Assembly: GCA_020637675.1 (NCBI GenBank)
Contig: JACKKD010000001.1
Span: forward strand, 620,001 to 684,000
DNA length: 64,000 bases
Direction: 5' to 3'
Origin: Paracoccaceae bacterium
GTDB lineage: Bacteria > Pseudomonadota > Alphaproteobacteria > Rhodobacterales > Rhodobacteraceae
Part shown: positions 54,123 to 62,046 of the stretch, piece after piece
How the letters are laid out: every line of letters begins with the position of its first letter
Position numbering within the stretch: the first letter of the stretch is position 1
Made by a program: the position numbers and the translations under genes
Notes under the pieces: generated by a model
Databases searched by the model: none
Told to the model about the DNA's origin: nothing
What the model saw: the letters and a program-made list of their open reading frames with translations, nothing else

Positions 54123-54886
54123 CATCGGCACATGCCGCGGCCGTGAAGGCGGCCCTTCCCGCCATCGAGATCAGCGGTCTGAACAAGTGGTATGGCAACC
54201 TGCAGGTGCTGCACGACGTGAATCTCTCCGTCGCGCAGGGCGAGCGCATGGTGATCTGCGGTCCCTCCGGTTCCGGCAAATCCACGCTGATCCGCACCGT
54301 CAATGCGCTGGAAGGCTTCCAGGACGGCGAGATCAAGGTGGCTGGCATCCGGCTTACCCGCGACCAGGCGGTGGTCGAAGAGATTCGCCGCCGGGTCGGC
54401 ATGGTGTTCCAGCAGTTCAACCTTTTCCCGCATCTGACGGTTCTGGAAAACTGCGCCCTGCCGCTGCGACTGGTGCGTGGCCTTTCCCCGGCAGAGGCGC
54501 GGGCCCGGGCGATGCATTACCTGTCGAAGGTGCGCATCCCCGAACAGGCAACGAAGTATCCGGCGCAGCTTTCGGGCGGACAGCAGCAGCGCGTTGCCAT
54601 CGCCCGCGCCGTGGCGATGCAGCCCGAGGTGATGCTCTTCGACGAACCGACCTCGGCCCTCGACCCCGAAATGGTGAAGGAAGTGCTGGACGTGATGGTG
54701 GCGCTCGCCGACGAGGGCATGACAATGGCCGTGGTGACGCACGAGATGGGTTTTGCCCGTCAGGTGGCGGACCGAGTGATCTTCATGGATGCGGGCCGGA
54801 TCATCGAGCAGGGGCCGCCGAGCACCTTCTTCAGTGCCCCCAAGAGCGACCGGACCAGGGCCTTCCTCCAGCAGGTGTTGCATTAG
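54119..54886 (+). CDS. ABC transporter ATP-binding protein, polar amino-acid type
   Basis: A 255-residue ATPase of the polar amino-acid uptake class. It has Walker A GPSGSGKST (48-56), the Q-loop near MVFQQFNLFPHLTVLEN, signature LSGGQQQRVAIARA and Walker B LFDEPTSALDPE. ATG 54119 overlaps the permease stop (ATGA). It powers uptake by the operon's binding protein and permease. It converges on the GntR gene, 48 bp away. Confidence 0.93.
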   Translation: MTSAHAAAVKAALPAIEISGLNKWYGNLQVLHDVNLSVAQGERMVICGPSGSGKSTLIRTVNALEGFQDGEIKVAGIRLTRDQAVVEEIRRRVGMVFQQFNLFPHLTVLENCALPLRLVRGLSPAEARARAMHYLSKVRIPEQATKYPAQLSGGQQQRVAIARAVAMQPEVMLFDEPTSALDPEMVKEVLDVMVALADEGMTMAVVTHEMGFARQVADRVIFMDAGRIIEQGPPSTFFSAPKSDRTRAFLQQVLH

Positions 54887-54934
54887 CGCGGGACCGGAGA
54901 CGGTGACCGCGGCAGGTTCTTGCCGCCGGAAGCG

Positions 54935-55672
54935 TTACTGGCGCGAGAAATTGAACGACACCAGAGACCCGCGGTGATAATCGCGGGCGAAAAGCACCGG
55001 GGTTCCAATCTCGGACAGGCAGGTTTCCGTCACCAGAAGCCACGGCTCGGAACTGGCCGGGCCTGACAGCACGCCGTCCGGCAGGAAGGTCGCGGCCACG
55101 TTCGCGCTTGACATGACCGGCTTGTGGCCGGCACCGGCCAGCAGCGCGTTCACCGACCCTTCGAGGGCGGCGCCAACCGGCCTGGCGTCCAAGTGCGCCA
55201 TCGGGATCACGTCAAGGGAATAGACCAGAACCTCGCCCCCCGCCTCCCGGAGCCGTTCCAGCACGAACATTTCGGCCCCCGGCGCCAGGCCCAGCGCCAC
55301 CGCCGCCTGCGGATCGGAGGCTGCAAGGATGACGCGTGAAGAGAGTACCCGCGTCTCGGGGGCGTAACCCAGTGCCGAAAGCATCCGGGTGATGCTTTCG
55401 AAGGCCGTGATCGGTCGGGCGACATTCAGGGCCGCCGCCGCGGTCACGAACCGGCCGCGACCATGTTCGGTGACGATAAGCTTTTCCTGCTCCAGCAGAC
55501 GCAATGCCTCGCGGACCGAAGGGCGCGAGACGCCGAAGGCCGCGCACAACTCCGCCTCGGTGGGGATCCGGTCCCCCGCCTTCAGGCCATGCGCGCGGAT
55601 ATAGTCGCTGACCGCGTCGCGGATCTGCTCGGCCATCTTCTTGTTCGACTGGAATGGTCTGGTCGTCAGCAT
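54935..55672 (-). CDS. GntR/HutC-family regulator with UTRA domain
   Basis: A 245-residue GntR-family regulator. The winged HTH is at about residues 12-75, with GDRIPTEAELCAAFGVSRPS and VREALRLLEQEKLIV. A UTRA ligand domain (about 95-238) follows. FrlR, SocR and similar repressors of Amadori catabolism belong to this family. It is convergent with the operon, and TTGTC/GACAA elements precede both units. It likely represses until a phosphorylated fructosyl-amino acid binds (inference). Confidence 0.88.
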   Translation of the reverse strand: MLTTRPFQSNKKMAEQIRDAVSDYIRAHGLKAGDRIPTEAELCAAFGVSRPSVREALRLLEQEKLIVTEHGRGRFVTAAAALNVARPITAFESITRMLSALGYAPETRVLSSRVILAASDPQAAVALGLAPGAEMFVLERLREAGGEVLVYSLDVIPMAHLDARPVGAALEGSVNALLAGAGHKPVMSSANVAATFLPDGVLSGPASSEPWLLVTETCLSEIGTPVLFARDYHRGSLVSFNFSRQ

Positions 55673-55698
55673 ACTGCCCGGGGCCCGCTGGTCGCCGC

Positions 55699-55718
55699 GT
55701 TGTCAGTCAACAGACAAT
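55699..55718. promoter_or_regulatory. GntR half-sites upstream of the regulator
   Basis: GTTGTCAGTCAACAGACAAT contains TTGTC and GACAA arms like those of the main operator, with a longer spacer. It lies 27-46 bp upstream of the GntR start, over the expected promoter, so autoregulation is likely. Confidence 0.5.
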
Positions 55719-55818
55719 AGCCGGGAAGCACCCGGCAAGTAAAGTCGAACGCGGAAAATGTGCCCCGTTCAGGCATTTGCACTGTGCTCGGAAATTGCCC
55801 GCAAGAGGCTCTGATGAT

Positions 55819-55923
55819 GTGACCGCTACGCCCGCGCCGGCCTCTGCCCCTCGCCCGCCGCGCGACCCGTGGGAAGACAGCGCGCCCGTGGACGATGGCG
55901 GGCTTGATACGGCGGAATGGTGA
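55819..55923 (+). CDS. Possible 34-residue acidic small protein or gene remnant
   Basis: GTG 55819 opens a frame reading MTATPAPASAPRPPRDPWED then SAPVDDGGLDTAEW and a stop, with a weak AGAGG upstream. The Pro-rich head and acidic end look protein-like, but there is no family match I recognise. It could be the tail of a decayed gene. Confidence 0.25.
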   Translation: MTATPAPASAPRPPRDPWEDSAPVDDGGLDTAEW

Positions 55924-55944
55924 GGGGGCGGGCTGCCCCCACCG

Positions 55945-56397
55945 CTACGCCGGAACTGAGTAGATCAATCCGCGAAGTATCGGACGCTCGCCTTCAATCT
56001 CAATGTAGCAGATTGCGTCTAGGCGCGCCCCGACCATTTCGCGCTTTACGTCTTCTGGCATGGTGCTGACAATGTATTCGCGTTCCTCTTCGGTCCCGGC
56101 ACGGCAGGTTGACCACGTAGCTTCAAACCAGCGCGGCACATCACACGGCAAACCGATGAACCGCCTGTCACGGTTCGCCATGACCAGACGTCGGAAGATT
56201 TTCGGGGCGTCCGCATATTGATCGTCTGTCACGTCCATTTCGTAGACGACCCCACGAAGTCCGCTCTTGAACGAAATCGGATAAGCACCCGAAGGAATGT
56301 CGGGCAGCGAGAAGTATCCACCCCCATTCAAGTCGTAGGCGACGTAACCGCCGAAACCTACGACTCCGATGACCAAGAGCTTGGTAAACCAACCCAT
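55945..56397 (-). CDS. Hypothetical membrane-anchored protein
   Basis: A 150-residue protein with one N-terminal hydrophobic helix (MGWFTKLLVIGVVGFGGYVAYD). The soluble part contains two cysteines (GLPCDVPRW and STCRAGTEEE) and a C-terminal AICYIEIEGERPILRGLIYSVPA. The DNA is lower in G+C than its neighbours. No family recognised. ATG 56397 is preceded by AGAGGATT and gives the helix at once. Lying next to tRNA-Phe, it may be acquired DNA. Confidence 0.6.
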   Translation of the reverse strand: MGWFTKLLVIGVVGFGGYVAYDLNGGGYFSLPDIPSGAYPISFKSGLRGVVYEMDVTDDQYADAPKIFRRLVMANRDRRFIGLPCDVPRWFEATWSTCRAGTEEEREYIVSTMPEDVKREMVGARLDAICYIEIEGERPILRGLIYSVPA

Positions 56398-56748
56398 AAA
56401 GCAATCCTCTAGCCTGCGGGCGAGACAGTGGCACGAGCACTGGACGGTCTGCAAGGTCAGCGGTCCCGGTTATCAGAGGGGCGCGCCTGACCCAGCGTTC
56501 GCCCGCGTTAGCGGGATGTGCCGAACCTTCCGCAAAAGGTCAGATCCCCGAGTCGCAGAATGTGCCATAAGCCCAGCGAGTGGAGTTTTTGCCATGCTTT
56601 TTGCCATGCTCACGATGTGCCGAAAGGCAAAAACCGCCGGAAAATGGCACATCTGCACTTTCCGCCGAGCCTCAAGTTTAGCTTCAAACCGAACGGCTTA
56701 AAGCTTTGATTCTAGGAGAGTTTTTCGCGGTTCGGAGAGGGATTTAAG
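56398..56748. other. Non-coding, lower-GC stretch next to tRNA-Phe
   Basis: About 350 bp without a credible gene. It contains a 12-bp tandem duplication and several variants of GATGTGCC / GGCACATC, as if derived from a repeated control region or a decayed element. It borders tRNA-Phe, a common integration target. Confidence 0.4.
56586..56609 (+). repeat. 12-bp perfect tandem repeat
   Basis: TTTTTGCCATGC occurs twice without a gap (56586-56597 and 56598-56609), 140 bp from the 3' end of tRNA-Phe. Function unknown. Confidence 0.8.
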
Positions 56749-56824
56749 TGGTGCCCAGAGCCGGAATCGAACCAGCGACACGCGGATTTTCAATCCGCTG
56801 CTCTACCAACTGAGCTATCTGGGC
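56749..56824 (-). tRNA. tRNA-Phe (anticodon GAA)
   Basis: On the minus strand: acceptor GCCCAGA / TCTGGGC, D-arm with AGCTCAGTTGGTAGAGC, anticodon loop TTGAAAA (anticodon GAA), T-arm GCTGGTTCGATTCCGGC, discriminator A and encoded CCA. It is the right border of the accessory-looking region and the downstream end of the conserved infA-yacG block. Confidence 0.97.
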
Positions 56825-56899
56825 ACGCTTTGGTGGGCGGGTGATACCCAAGCGGGCCGGGGCTGTCCAGTGTCTTTTCGCGCAAGTCGGCCGTGGCGC

Positions 56900-57070
56900 T
56901 CAGTGCCGGCGGGGCTGGGTCGGGTCGGTGGGGGCGGGGGTGTCCTCCTCCTCCGCCGGGATCGCGTAGGCGCCGGTCAGCCATCGGCCGAGGTCGATGT
57001 CGGCGCAGCGCTTCGAGCAGAAGGGCCGGTACTGCGGGTCGGATTCCTTGCGGCAGATTGGGCAGGTCAT
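56900..57070 (-). CDS. yacG: DNA gyrase inhibitor YacG
   Basis: A 56-residue zinc protein reading MTCPICRKESDPQYRPFCSK then RCADIDLGRWLTG. The four cysteines CPIC and C-x3-C (PFCSKRC) bind zinc and form the family signature. YacG inhibits DNA gyrase by binding GyrB in E. coli. The start ATG 57070 overlaps the rng stop by 4 bases. Confidence 0.93.
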   Translation of the reverse strand: MTCPICRKESDPQYRPFCSKRCADIDLGRWLTGAYAIPAEEEDTPAPTDPTQPRRH

Positions 57071-58119
57071 GCCACGCCCCCCTTCAGGATCAGCGCCAGC
57101 GGCAGCCGGTCGCGCTTCCTTTGCAGTTCGAAATTGCCCAGGGGCGTCCAGCCGGCGAGGCTCGTCTCGGCTGCCTCGCCCCTGAAGGCCTGGCGGATCT
57201 GCTGGTCGAGCGCCGCGCGGTCCCGCTTCGGCACGGGTGCGAAATCCACCGTCACCTGACCGCCGAGCCCGCGCAGCCGCAACTGGCGCGGCAGGTCGCG
57301 GGCGGCGGCGACATTGGCCTTGAGGCTGGCCGCCGGAGAAGTGTCGGCCCCGGTGTTCACGTCGACCGCGACGAGAGCACGGGTCGGTTCGATCGCCATG
57401 CTACCGCCGCCCGGCAGCGCCACGAGGGGGGACAGAAGCGCGTCCGCCATCTCCTCCACTCCGTGCCGGGCGAAGGCATCCTCGCCCTCGGCCACCTCGT
57501 CCGGCGCGGGGTCCGCCCAGTCGCGCCATGCCTCCTCGTGCGGCGAGGGCGCGGCCACCAGAAGCTCGGGCCCGCCCGCCACATCGGCCATGACCGCCTC
57601 GGCCAGCGCCCGGGTCGCGGCCAGGTCGGCGGTTACCTCGTCGTCCTCGGCAAGGTCCGCGGCCGAGCGCAGGATCAGCCCGAAGTCCGAGCCCGCCATT
57701 CCCGCCCCGGCCAGCGCCGCCAGGCGCGCGCGGGCGTCCTCCTCGCGGATGCGGCGCGAGACGTTGAGGCCGGGCGCGGCGGGGGTCACGATGCAGAGGC
57801 GGCTCTTGAAGAGCACCCGCACCGTGAGGGGCAGCGCCTTTCCGGGCTCGGCGAAGCCCGCGACCTGGACGATGACCGGCCTGCCCGGGGCAAGGCCCTT
57901 CGTTTCGCGCAGGAACCCCGTCTCGCCGCCGGGCAGCTTTACGAAGGCCCCGCCCTGCCCCTTCATCGGCCGGTCGAGAACGCCTCTCAGGATCGTCCCG
58001 GGCGCGAAGGCTGCCGCTTCGCCTGCATCGACGAGAAGGTCCATGAGCTGCCCGTCCACCACCAGCGCCGCCGCCTCGCGGCCGCGATACCTGCCAAGGA
58101 CGACGACCCGGCCCTTCAT
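57067..58119 (-). CDS. rng: Ribonuclease E/G family protein
   Basis: A 350-residue RNase E/G-type endoribonuclease of the short form common in Rhodobacterales. It has an S1-like N-terminal region (GAFVKLPGGETGFLRE, about residues 57-72). The catalytic part carries VDVNTGADTSPAASLKANVAAA, where the conserved Asp binds magnesium. It lacks the long scaffold region of RNase E. Involved in rRNA and mRNA processing. It is coupled by 4-bp overlaps to maf upstream and yacG downstream. Confidence 0.9.
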   Translation of the reverse strand: MKGRVVVLGRYRGREAAALVVDGQLMDLLVDAGEAAAFAPGTILRGVLDRPMKGQGGAFVKLPGGETGFLRETKGLAPGRPVIVQVAGFAEPGKALPLTVRVLFKSRLCIVTPAAPGLNVSRRIREEDARARLAALAGAGMAGSDFGLILRSAADLAEDDEVTADLAATRALAEAVMADVAGGPELLVAAPSPHEEAWRDWADPAPDEVAEGEDAFARHGVEEMADALLSPLVALPGGGSMAIEPTRALVAVDVNTGADTSPAASLKANVAAARDLPRQLRLRGLGGQVTVDFAPVPKRDRAALDQQIRQAFRGEAAETSLAGWTPLGNFELQRKRDRLPLALILKGGVA

Positions 58120-58700
58120 GCGTCGACTCCCTGAATGTCGATCCCGGCGGCCTCCAGAAGATGCGCGGTCTCGGCCACCGGCAGGCCCACGACCCCGGTG
58201 AACGAGCCCTGCAGCCAGGGGATGAAGGCGCCGAAGCGGCCCTGGATCGCATAGGCCCCGGCCTTGTCCCGCCACTCGCCGCTCTGGAGATAGGCGTTCA
58301 GCTCTCGATCGGAGAGCGGCTTCACCTTCACCACCGTCTCCACCGTCCGCTCCCACAGGCGCGCGCCCCGTCGCACGGCGACGGCGGTGATCACGCGGTG
58401 GCGCCGGCCGGACAATGCCAGCAGGAACTCCGCCGCCTCGCCCGCGCTTTCCGGCTTGCCGAGGATGCGCCGGCCGATCGCCACCGTCGTGTCGGCGCAA
58501 AGCACGACCTCGCCGTCGGCGCAAGCCACGGCCTCGGCCTTCTCCCGCGCCATCCGCGCGCAGTAGGGTCGCGGCAACTCGCCCCTCAGAGGGGTCTCGT
58601 CGATGTCCGGGGTGCGCAATTCGTCGGGCACGAGCCCGAGTTGCGCCAGAAGCTCGCGCCGGCGCGGGCTGGCGGAGCCGAGGATGAGGCGAGGGCGCAC
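58116..58700 (-). CDS. maf: Maf-family nucleoside triphosphate pyrophosphatase
   Basis: A 194-residue Maf/HAM1-like pyrophosphatase that hydrolyses dTTP/UTP or modified nucleotides, linked to division arrest. It starts LILGSASPRRRELL, contains ARMAREKAEAV and LCADTTVAIGRRILGKP, and later DKAGAYAIQGRFGAFI. GTG 58700, one base after the infA stop, gives the normal N-terminus; a longer in-frame version would overlap infA. Confidence 0.92.
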   Translation of the reverse strand: MRPRLILGSASPRRRELLAQLGLVPDELRTPDIDETPLRGELPRPYCARMAREKAEAVACADGEVVLCADTTVAIGRRILGKPESAGEAAEFLLALSGRRHRVITAVAVRRGARLWERTVETVVKVKPLSDRELNAYLQSGEWRDKAGAYAIQGRFGAFIPWLQGSFTGVVGLPVAETAHLLEAAGIDIQGVDA

Positions 58701-58701
58701 C

Positions 58702-58920
58702 TCAGCGGAAGCGGTAGTTGATCCGCCCCTTGGTGAGGTCATAGGGCGTCATCGTCACCTGCACCTTGTCGCCGGCGAGAACGCGGATGCGGTTCTTGCG
58801 CATCTTTCCTGCCATCGTGGCGATGATCTCATGGCCGTTTTCCAGCTCGACCCTGAACGTCGCATTCGGCAGGAGTTCCTTCACGACGCCCGGGAATTCG
58901 AGACCTTCTTCCTTGGCCAT
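58702..58920 (-). CDS. infA: Translation initiation factor IF-1
   Basis: A 72-residue IF-1, a single OB-fold protein that binds the A site of the 30S subunit. It reads MAKEEGLEFPGVVKELLPNA and contains MAGKMRKNRIRVLAGDKVQV, ending GRINYRFR. ATG 58920 gives the standard 72 residues. First gene of the infA-maf-rng-yacG operon. Confidence 0.98.
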   Translation of the reverse strand: MAKEEGLEFPGVVKELLPNATFRVELENGHEIIATMAGKMRKNRIRVLAGDKVQVTMTPYDLTKGRINYRFR

Positions 58921-58942
58921 GGTCACTCCATAGTTGATACGT

Positions 58943-58996
58943 CCCCGGCCAGAACCGGGGCGCGCGTTAAATGCGCCCGATGGGCCGGGAATTCAA
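58943..58996 (-). promoter_or_regulatory. Possible infA promoter and leader hairpin
   Basis: On the minus strand TTGAAT (58996-58991) and ATTTAA (58972-58967) are 18 bp apart, and a CCCCGG / CCGGGG hairpin (58943-58960) follows in the leader. The -35 lies at the end of the nitrilase-family gene. Confidence 0.35.
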
Positions 58997-59898
58997 GCCT
59001 TATCTCGGCGTCGGCGGACCTGCCCGACCCGCGCGATTTGCGGCGCCTGCTCCGGCCAGTGGCGAAAGTTGAGAACGGCCCCATCCGCGCGCACCTCGGC
59101 GACGGCCGCGCGGCTCGCCTCGGCATAGACCCAGCCGGGCGCGCCTAGCGCCGCTTCGGCAAGAATGCCGGTCGGGGGGAAGCCCCGGTCCGGGGGGCCG
59201 TAGACCGAGGCGCGGCCGATGTTCTCCTCCATCCCCGCGCACCAGGGCGCAGCGCCCACGACGGGCGCATGGACCGCGATCATCTGGCCTTCGAGCGCGC
59301 GGGCCATTGCCCCGACCCGAACGCGGGTGAAGCCCGCGAGCGCCTCGGTTGCGGAGGGAACAAGCAGGATCTCCGCCCCCGCCTCGGCCATCGCCCGGCC
59401 GAGAAGCGGGAACTCGCTGTCGTAACAGATGAGGACGCCAATCCGGCCCAGCGCGGTCTCGAAGACCTTCAGGCCCTCGCCAGCGACGACATGCCAGTCC
59501 TCGCGCTCGAACCGGGTCATCATCACCTTGTCCTGGTGGCCGATGACCCCGTCCGGCCCGAAGAGGCTCGCCCGGTTCACCGGGCGGTCGCCCGCGTGGG
59601 ACACGTCATAGACCGGGCCCGAGCCGGAAAGGATATGGACGCCGTGATGCGCGGCGAGCCGGGCGTGCATCGCGTCCGACGCGGGCTTGTGGCGATCGAC
59701 CTCCCGCAGCGCCCCTTCGAGGTCGCCGGCGACCTTGCGCCCGCCCAGCGACGCAAGTTCCATCGCACCGTATTCGGGAAAGACCAGAAGCTCGGCGCCC
59801 TGCCCGGCCGCCTCGGAGACCCAGGCGGCGATCTTGGTCTCGTAGTCTACCCAGCTCTCGAACCAGTCGAGCGGATAGGCGGCGGCGGCGATCTTCAT
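58993..59898 (-). CDS. Carbon-nitrogen hydrolase (nitrilase superfamily)
   Basis: A 301-residue nitrilase-fold amidase. The Glu-Lys-Cys triad is visible: E42 (FPEYGAME), K124 (GHQDKVMMTRF) and C158 (LICYDSEFP). Substrate unknown; the family hydrolyses amides, nitriles or carbamoyl groups. ATG 59898 has GGGGAGGAAG upstream. It follows the GNAT and SnoaL genes closely, so the trio is one unit inserted between infA and the phosphatase gene. Confidence 0.88.
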   Translation of the reverse strand: MKIAAAAYPLDWFESWVDYETKIAAWVSEAAGQGAELLVFPEYGAMELASLGGRKVAGDLEGALREVDRHKPASDAMHARLAAHHGVHILSGSGPVYDVSHAGDRPVNRASLFGPDGVIGHQDKVMMTRFEREDWHVVAGEGLKVFETALGRIGVLICYDSEFPLLGRAMAEAGAEILLVPSATEALAGFTRVRVGAMARALEGQMIAVHAPVVGAAPWCAGMEENIGRASVYGPPDRGFPPTGILAEAALGAPGWVYAEASRAAVAEVRADGAVLNFRHWPEQAPQIARVGQVRRRRDKA

Positions 59899-59940
59899 GG
59901 CTTCCTCCCCGGCGTCCGGCGGTGCGCGCCCCGCGACGCG

Positions 59941-60528
59941 CTAGAGCGCCCGGATCCAGAACTGCATGCGCTTCGGGGTCTCGGCCGCCTCGCCTGCATC
60001 CTTCCACGAATATTCGGCCGTGACACCCTCCATAGGTGCATAGCCGCGTTTCCGCCAGAACGCATCGAGCGGCCGGTAGTCGGCCGGCTTCAGAGGATCG
60101 TCCTCGGGCCGCACCACGCGGCAGAAGGCCGACCAGCGCCGGCCGAGACGGCGCGCATGGGCCTCGCGCACGTCGAAGAAGGCATGACCGACGCCCTGAC
60201 CGCGGTATTCGCGGAGAAGCACGGATTCCGCGCAGTAGAAGATATCGGACAGCGCGAGCCCGGTGCCCGCGAAGGCGGCGCCGAATTCCTCGCCGTGGTC
60301 CTCCATCGGCGTGCCCGTCGCCGCGCCGACCAGCCGCGCCCCGTCGAAGGCGCCGACGAGGATCGCCTCGGCACTGTCGCGGTAGGTCGCAAGGTAGCGC
60401 CGCTCGTAGTAGAGGTCGCCGTCGTAGAGATAAGGCCAGTCCCGAAAGACCGCGATCCTGAGCCGCGCGACATCGTCCAGCGCCGCCTCCAGAGCGGCCC
60501 CGGTCAGGGGCTGGACCGTGACGTTCAC
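59941..60528 (-). CDS. GNAT-family N-acetyltransferase
   Basis: A 195-residue GNAT enzyme with motif A around LLREYRGQGVGHAFFDVREAHARR (about residues 101-124). A C-terminal PLDAFWRKRGYAPMEGVTAEYSWKDAGE pattern resembles the acetyltransferases that often accompany carbon-nitrogen hydrolases. GTG 60528 overlaps the SnoaL stop (GTGA). Substrate unknown; pairing with an amidase suggests acylation and deacylation of the same amine (inference). Confidence 0.82.
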   Translation of the reverse strand: MNVTVQPLTGAALEAALDDVARLRIAVFRDWPYLYDGDLYYERRYLATYRDSAEAILVGAFDGARLVGAATGTPMEDHGEEFGAAFAGTGLALSDIFYCAESVLLREYRGQGVGHAFFDVREAHARRLGRRWSAFCRVVRPEDDPLKPADYRPLDAFWRKRGYAPMEGVTAEYSWKDAGEAAETPKRMQFWIRAL

Positions 60529-60923
60529 GCCGAGACCTGCCGGATCCAGTCGGCGAGGTTGTAGTAGGTCGTGACCCGCGCGATCCTGCCCGCCTTCAGG
60601 GTGAAGAACGCCCCCGCCGGCAGGACGTACTTCTGGCCCCTTGCTTCGGGCAGGCCGCTGTCGGTCCGGAGGTATTCGCCGTTCACGACGAATTCCGCCG
60701 CGCCCCGTGTCCCCTCCGCGTTCGCAAAGGCCACGATGTCGGTCAGGCGCTCGCGGTAGCACTGGCTCATGTGGGCGCAGAACTCTGCGAAGAGAATTTT
60801 GCCCCGACGGATGCCGCCCTCGTTGACGTGGTGTTCCACGTCCGGGTCGAGAAGCGCCAGCATCCCTTCGACGTCGCTCCGGTTGAAGGCGTCGTAATAG
60901 GCCTCGATCACCGCCTTGGTCAT
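60525..60923 (-). CDS. SnoaL/NTF2-like protein (ketosteroid-isomerase-related)
   Basis: A 132-residue protein of the NTF2-like SnoaL fold: VIEAYYDAFNRSDVEGMLALLDPDVEHHVNEG at the N-terminus, and a C-terminal YVLPAGAFFTLKAGRIARVTTYYNLADWI. Many such proteins bind small hydrophobic or aromatic molecules; the ligand is unknown. ATG 60923 has GGGAGATCAGG upstream. First gene of the trio. Confidence 0.85.
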   Translation of the reverse strand: MTKAVIEAYYDAFNRSDVEGMLALLDPDVEHHVNEGGIRRGKILFAEFCAHMSQCYRERLTDIVAFANAEGTRGAAEFVVNGEYLRTDSGLPEARGQKYVLPAGAFFTLKAGRIARVTTYYNLADWIRQVSA

Positions 60924-61081
60924 CCTGATCTCCCTTTGCAGCGGGCGCTTCCACCCGCCCCGTCGCTTCCCGCCTAGCGGAGCGCGACCCGGCGCGCAAC
61001 CTGCCGGAGGGACAGGGAATGGCGCATTTGCGACCATTGGCGGCCCCGCCCGGGTCCCGACCATCGGCGGCAAGGCGCGCC

Positions 61082-61570
61082 CTAGGCGCCCGAAGCGCCG
61101 GACGCCCCCGCGACGCGCGGGGCGCCAAAGCGCTCGATCATCTTCGCCCGGATCTGGTCGCGGGTCTGCCGGTAGGCCGCAAGCTTCGTCTCACGCGTCT
61201 CGCCGATGCCGGTCGGATCCATGATCGGCCAGTATTCCACGTCGAGATGATACTGCCGGGTCAGATCGAGCGCCTGTTTCCGGCTCGCGGGGGACAGCGC
61301 GACGACGAGGTCGAAACCCGACAGGTCGTCGCCATACTCCTTCATTTCCTCGAAGCTCCGCGACCTGTGGCGGGAAAGCTCGATCCCCATCTCCTGGCAC
61401 ACCGCGATCGCGAATCCGTCGATTTCCAGATCGTTCTCGACGCCCGCCGACTGGACATAGGACGCGCGCCCGTAAAGCAGCTTCATCAGCGCCTCGGCGA
61501 TCGGCGAACGCACGGCGTTGTGGTCGCAGCAGAACAGCACCGAATGCGGCAACGTTCCGGACAATCTCAC
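61082..61570 (-). CDS. Low-molecular-weight protein-tyrosine-phosphatase family protein
   Basis: A 162-residue LMW phosphatase/arsenate-reductase-fold protein. The P-loop is C15-DHNAV-R21 (LFCCDHNAVRSPIAEAL), and the acid loop is MDPTGIGE. GTG 61570 gives GTGA overlap with the UPF0262 stop and is preferred to ATG 61591. Conserved neighbour of hisD and UPF0262 in Rhodobacterales. Substrate unknown. Confidence 0.85.
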   Translation of the reverse strand: MRLSGTLPHSVLFCCDHNAVRSPIAEALMKLLYGRASYVQSAGVENDLEIDGFAIAVCQEMGIELSRHRSRSFEEMKEYGDDLSGFDLVVALSPASRKQALDLTRQYHLDVEYWPIMDPTGIGETRETKLAAYRQTRDQIRAKMIERFGAPRVAGASGASGA

Positions 61571-62046
61571 CCCCCGGTCTGCAGCACACATATGAGCGTG
61601 AAGAGCCGCCGCGCCGTGTCGATGTCGAGCAGCGCCTTGCCGTCGAGCCGTTCCTGCACCACGCGGGCGCCCTCGTTGTGGATTCCCCGTCGGGCCATGT
61701 CGATCGCCTCGATCTGGGCCGGTGGCAGGCGCTTCACGGCGTCGAAGTAGCTCTCGCAGATCTGGAAGTAGTCCTTCACCACCTGCCGGAAGGGTCCGAG
61801 CGAAAGGTGGAACTCCGCCACCCTGCCGCCCGCCTCCGTGGCAATGTCGAAGACGAGCCGCTTGTCGCGGGTCGACAGCGCCAGCCGGAACGGGCCTTCG
61901 GGCGCGGGCGCGCCGTCCCGGCCCGGCAGATCGAAGGAATTGTCCTCCAGTAGATCGAAGACGGCGACGCGCCGTTCCTGCGCCACCTCCGGCGTCGGCG
62001 CCGGCAGGCCGGTGTCGTCGATCTCGATATGGCAGATGCGGCTCAT
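61567..62046 (-). CDS. UPF0262 family protein
   Basis: A 159-residue conserved alphaproteobacterial protein of UPF0262, starting MSRICHIEIDDTGLP. It contains FHLSLGPFRQVVKDYFQICESYF and later DMARRGIHNEGARVVQERL. Function unknown. It overlaps hisD by 4 bp upstream and the phosphatase downstream, showing strong coupling. Confidence 0.93.
   Translation of the reverse strand: MSRICHIEIDDTGLPAPTPEVAQERRVAVFDLLEDNSFDLPGRDGAPAPEGPFRLALSTRDKRLVFDIATEAGGRVAEFHLSLGPFRQVVKDYFQICESYFDAVKRLPPAQIEAIDMARRGIHNEGARVVQERLDGKALLDIDTARRLFTLICVLQTGG

Noticed and set aside
56473..56658. 61-codon minus-strand frame near tRNA-Phe considered as an integrase remnant
   Set aside because: No tyrosine-recombinase motifs; too short and repetitive to support the call.
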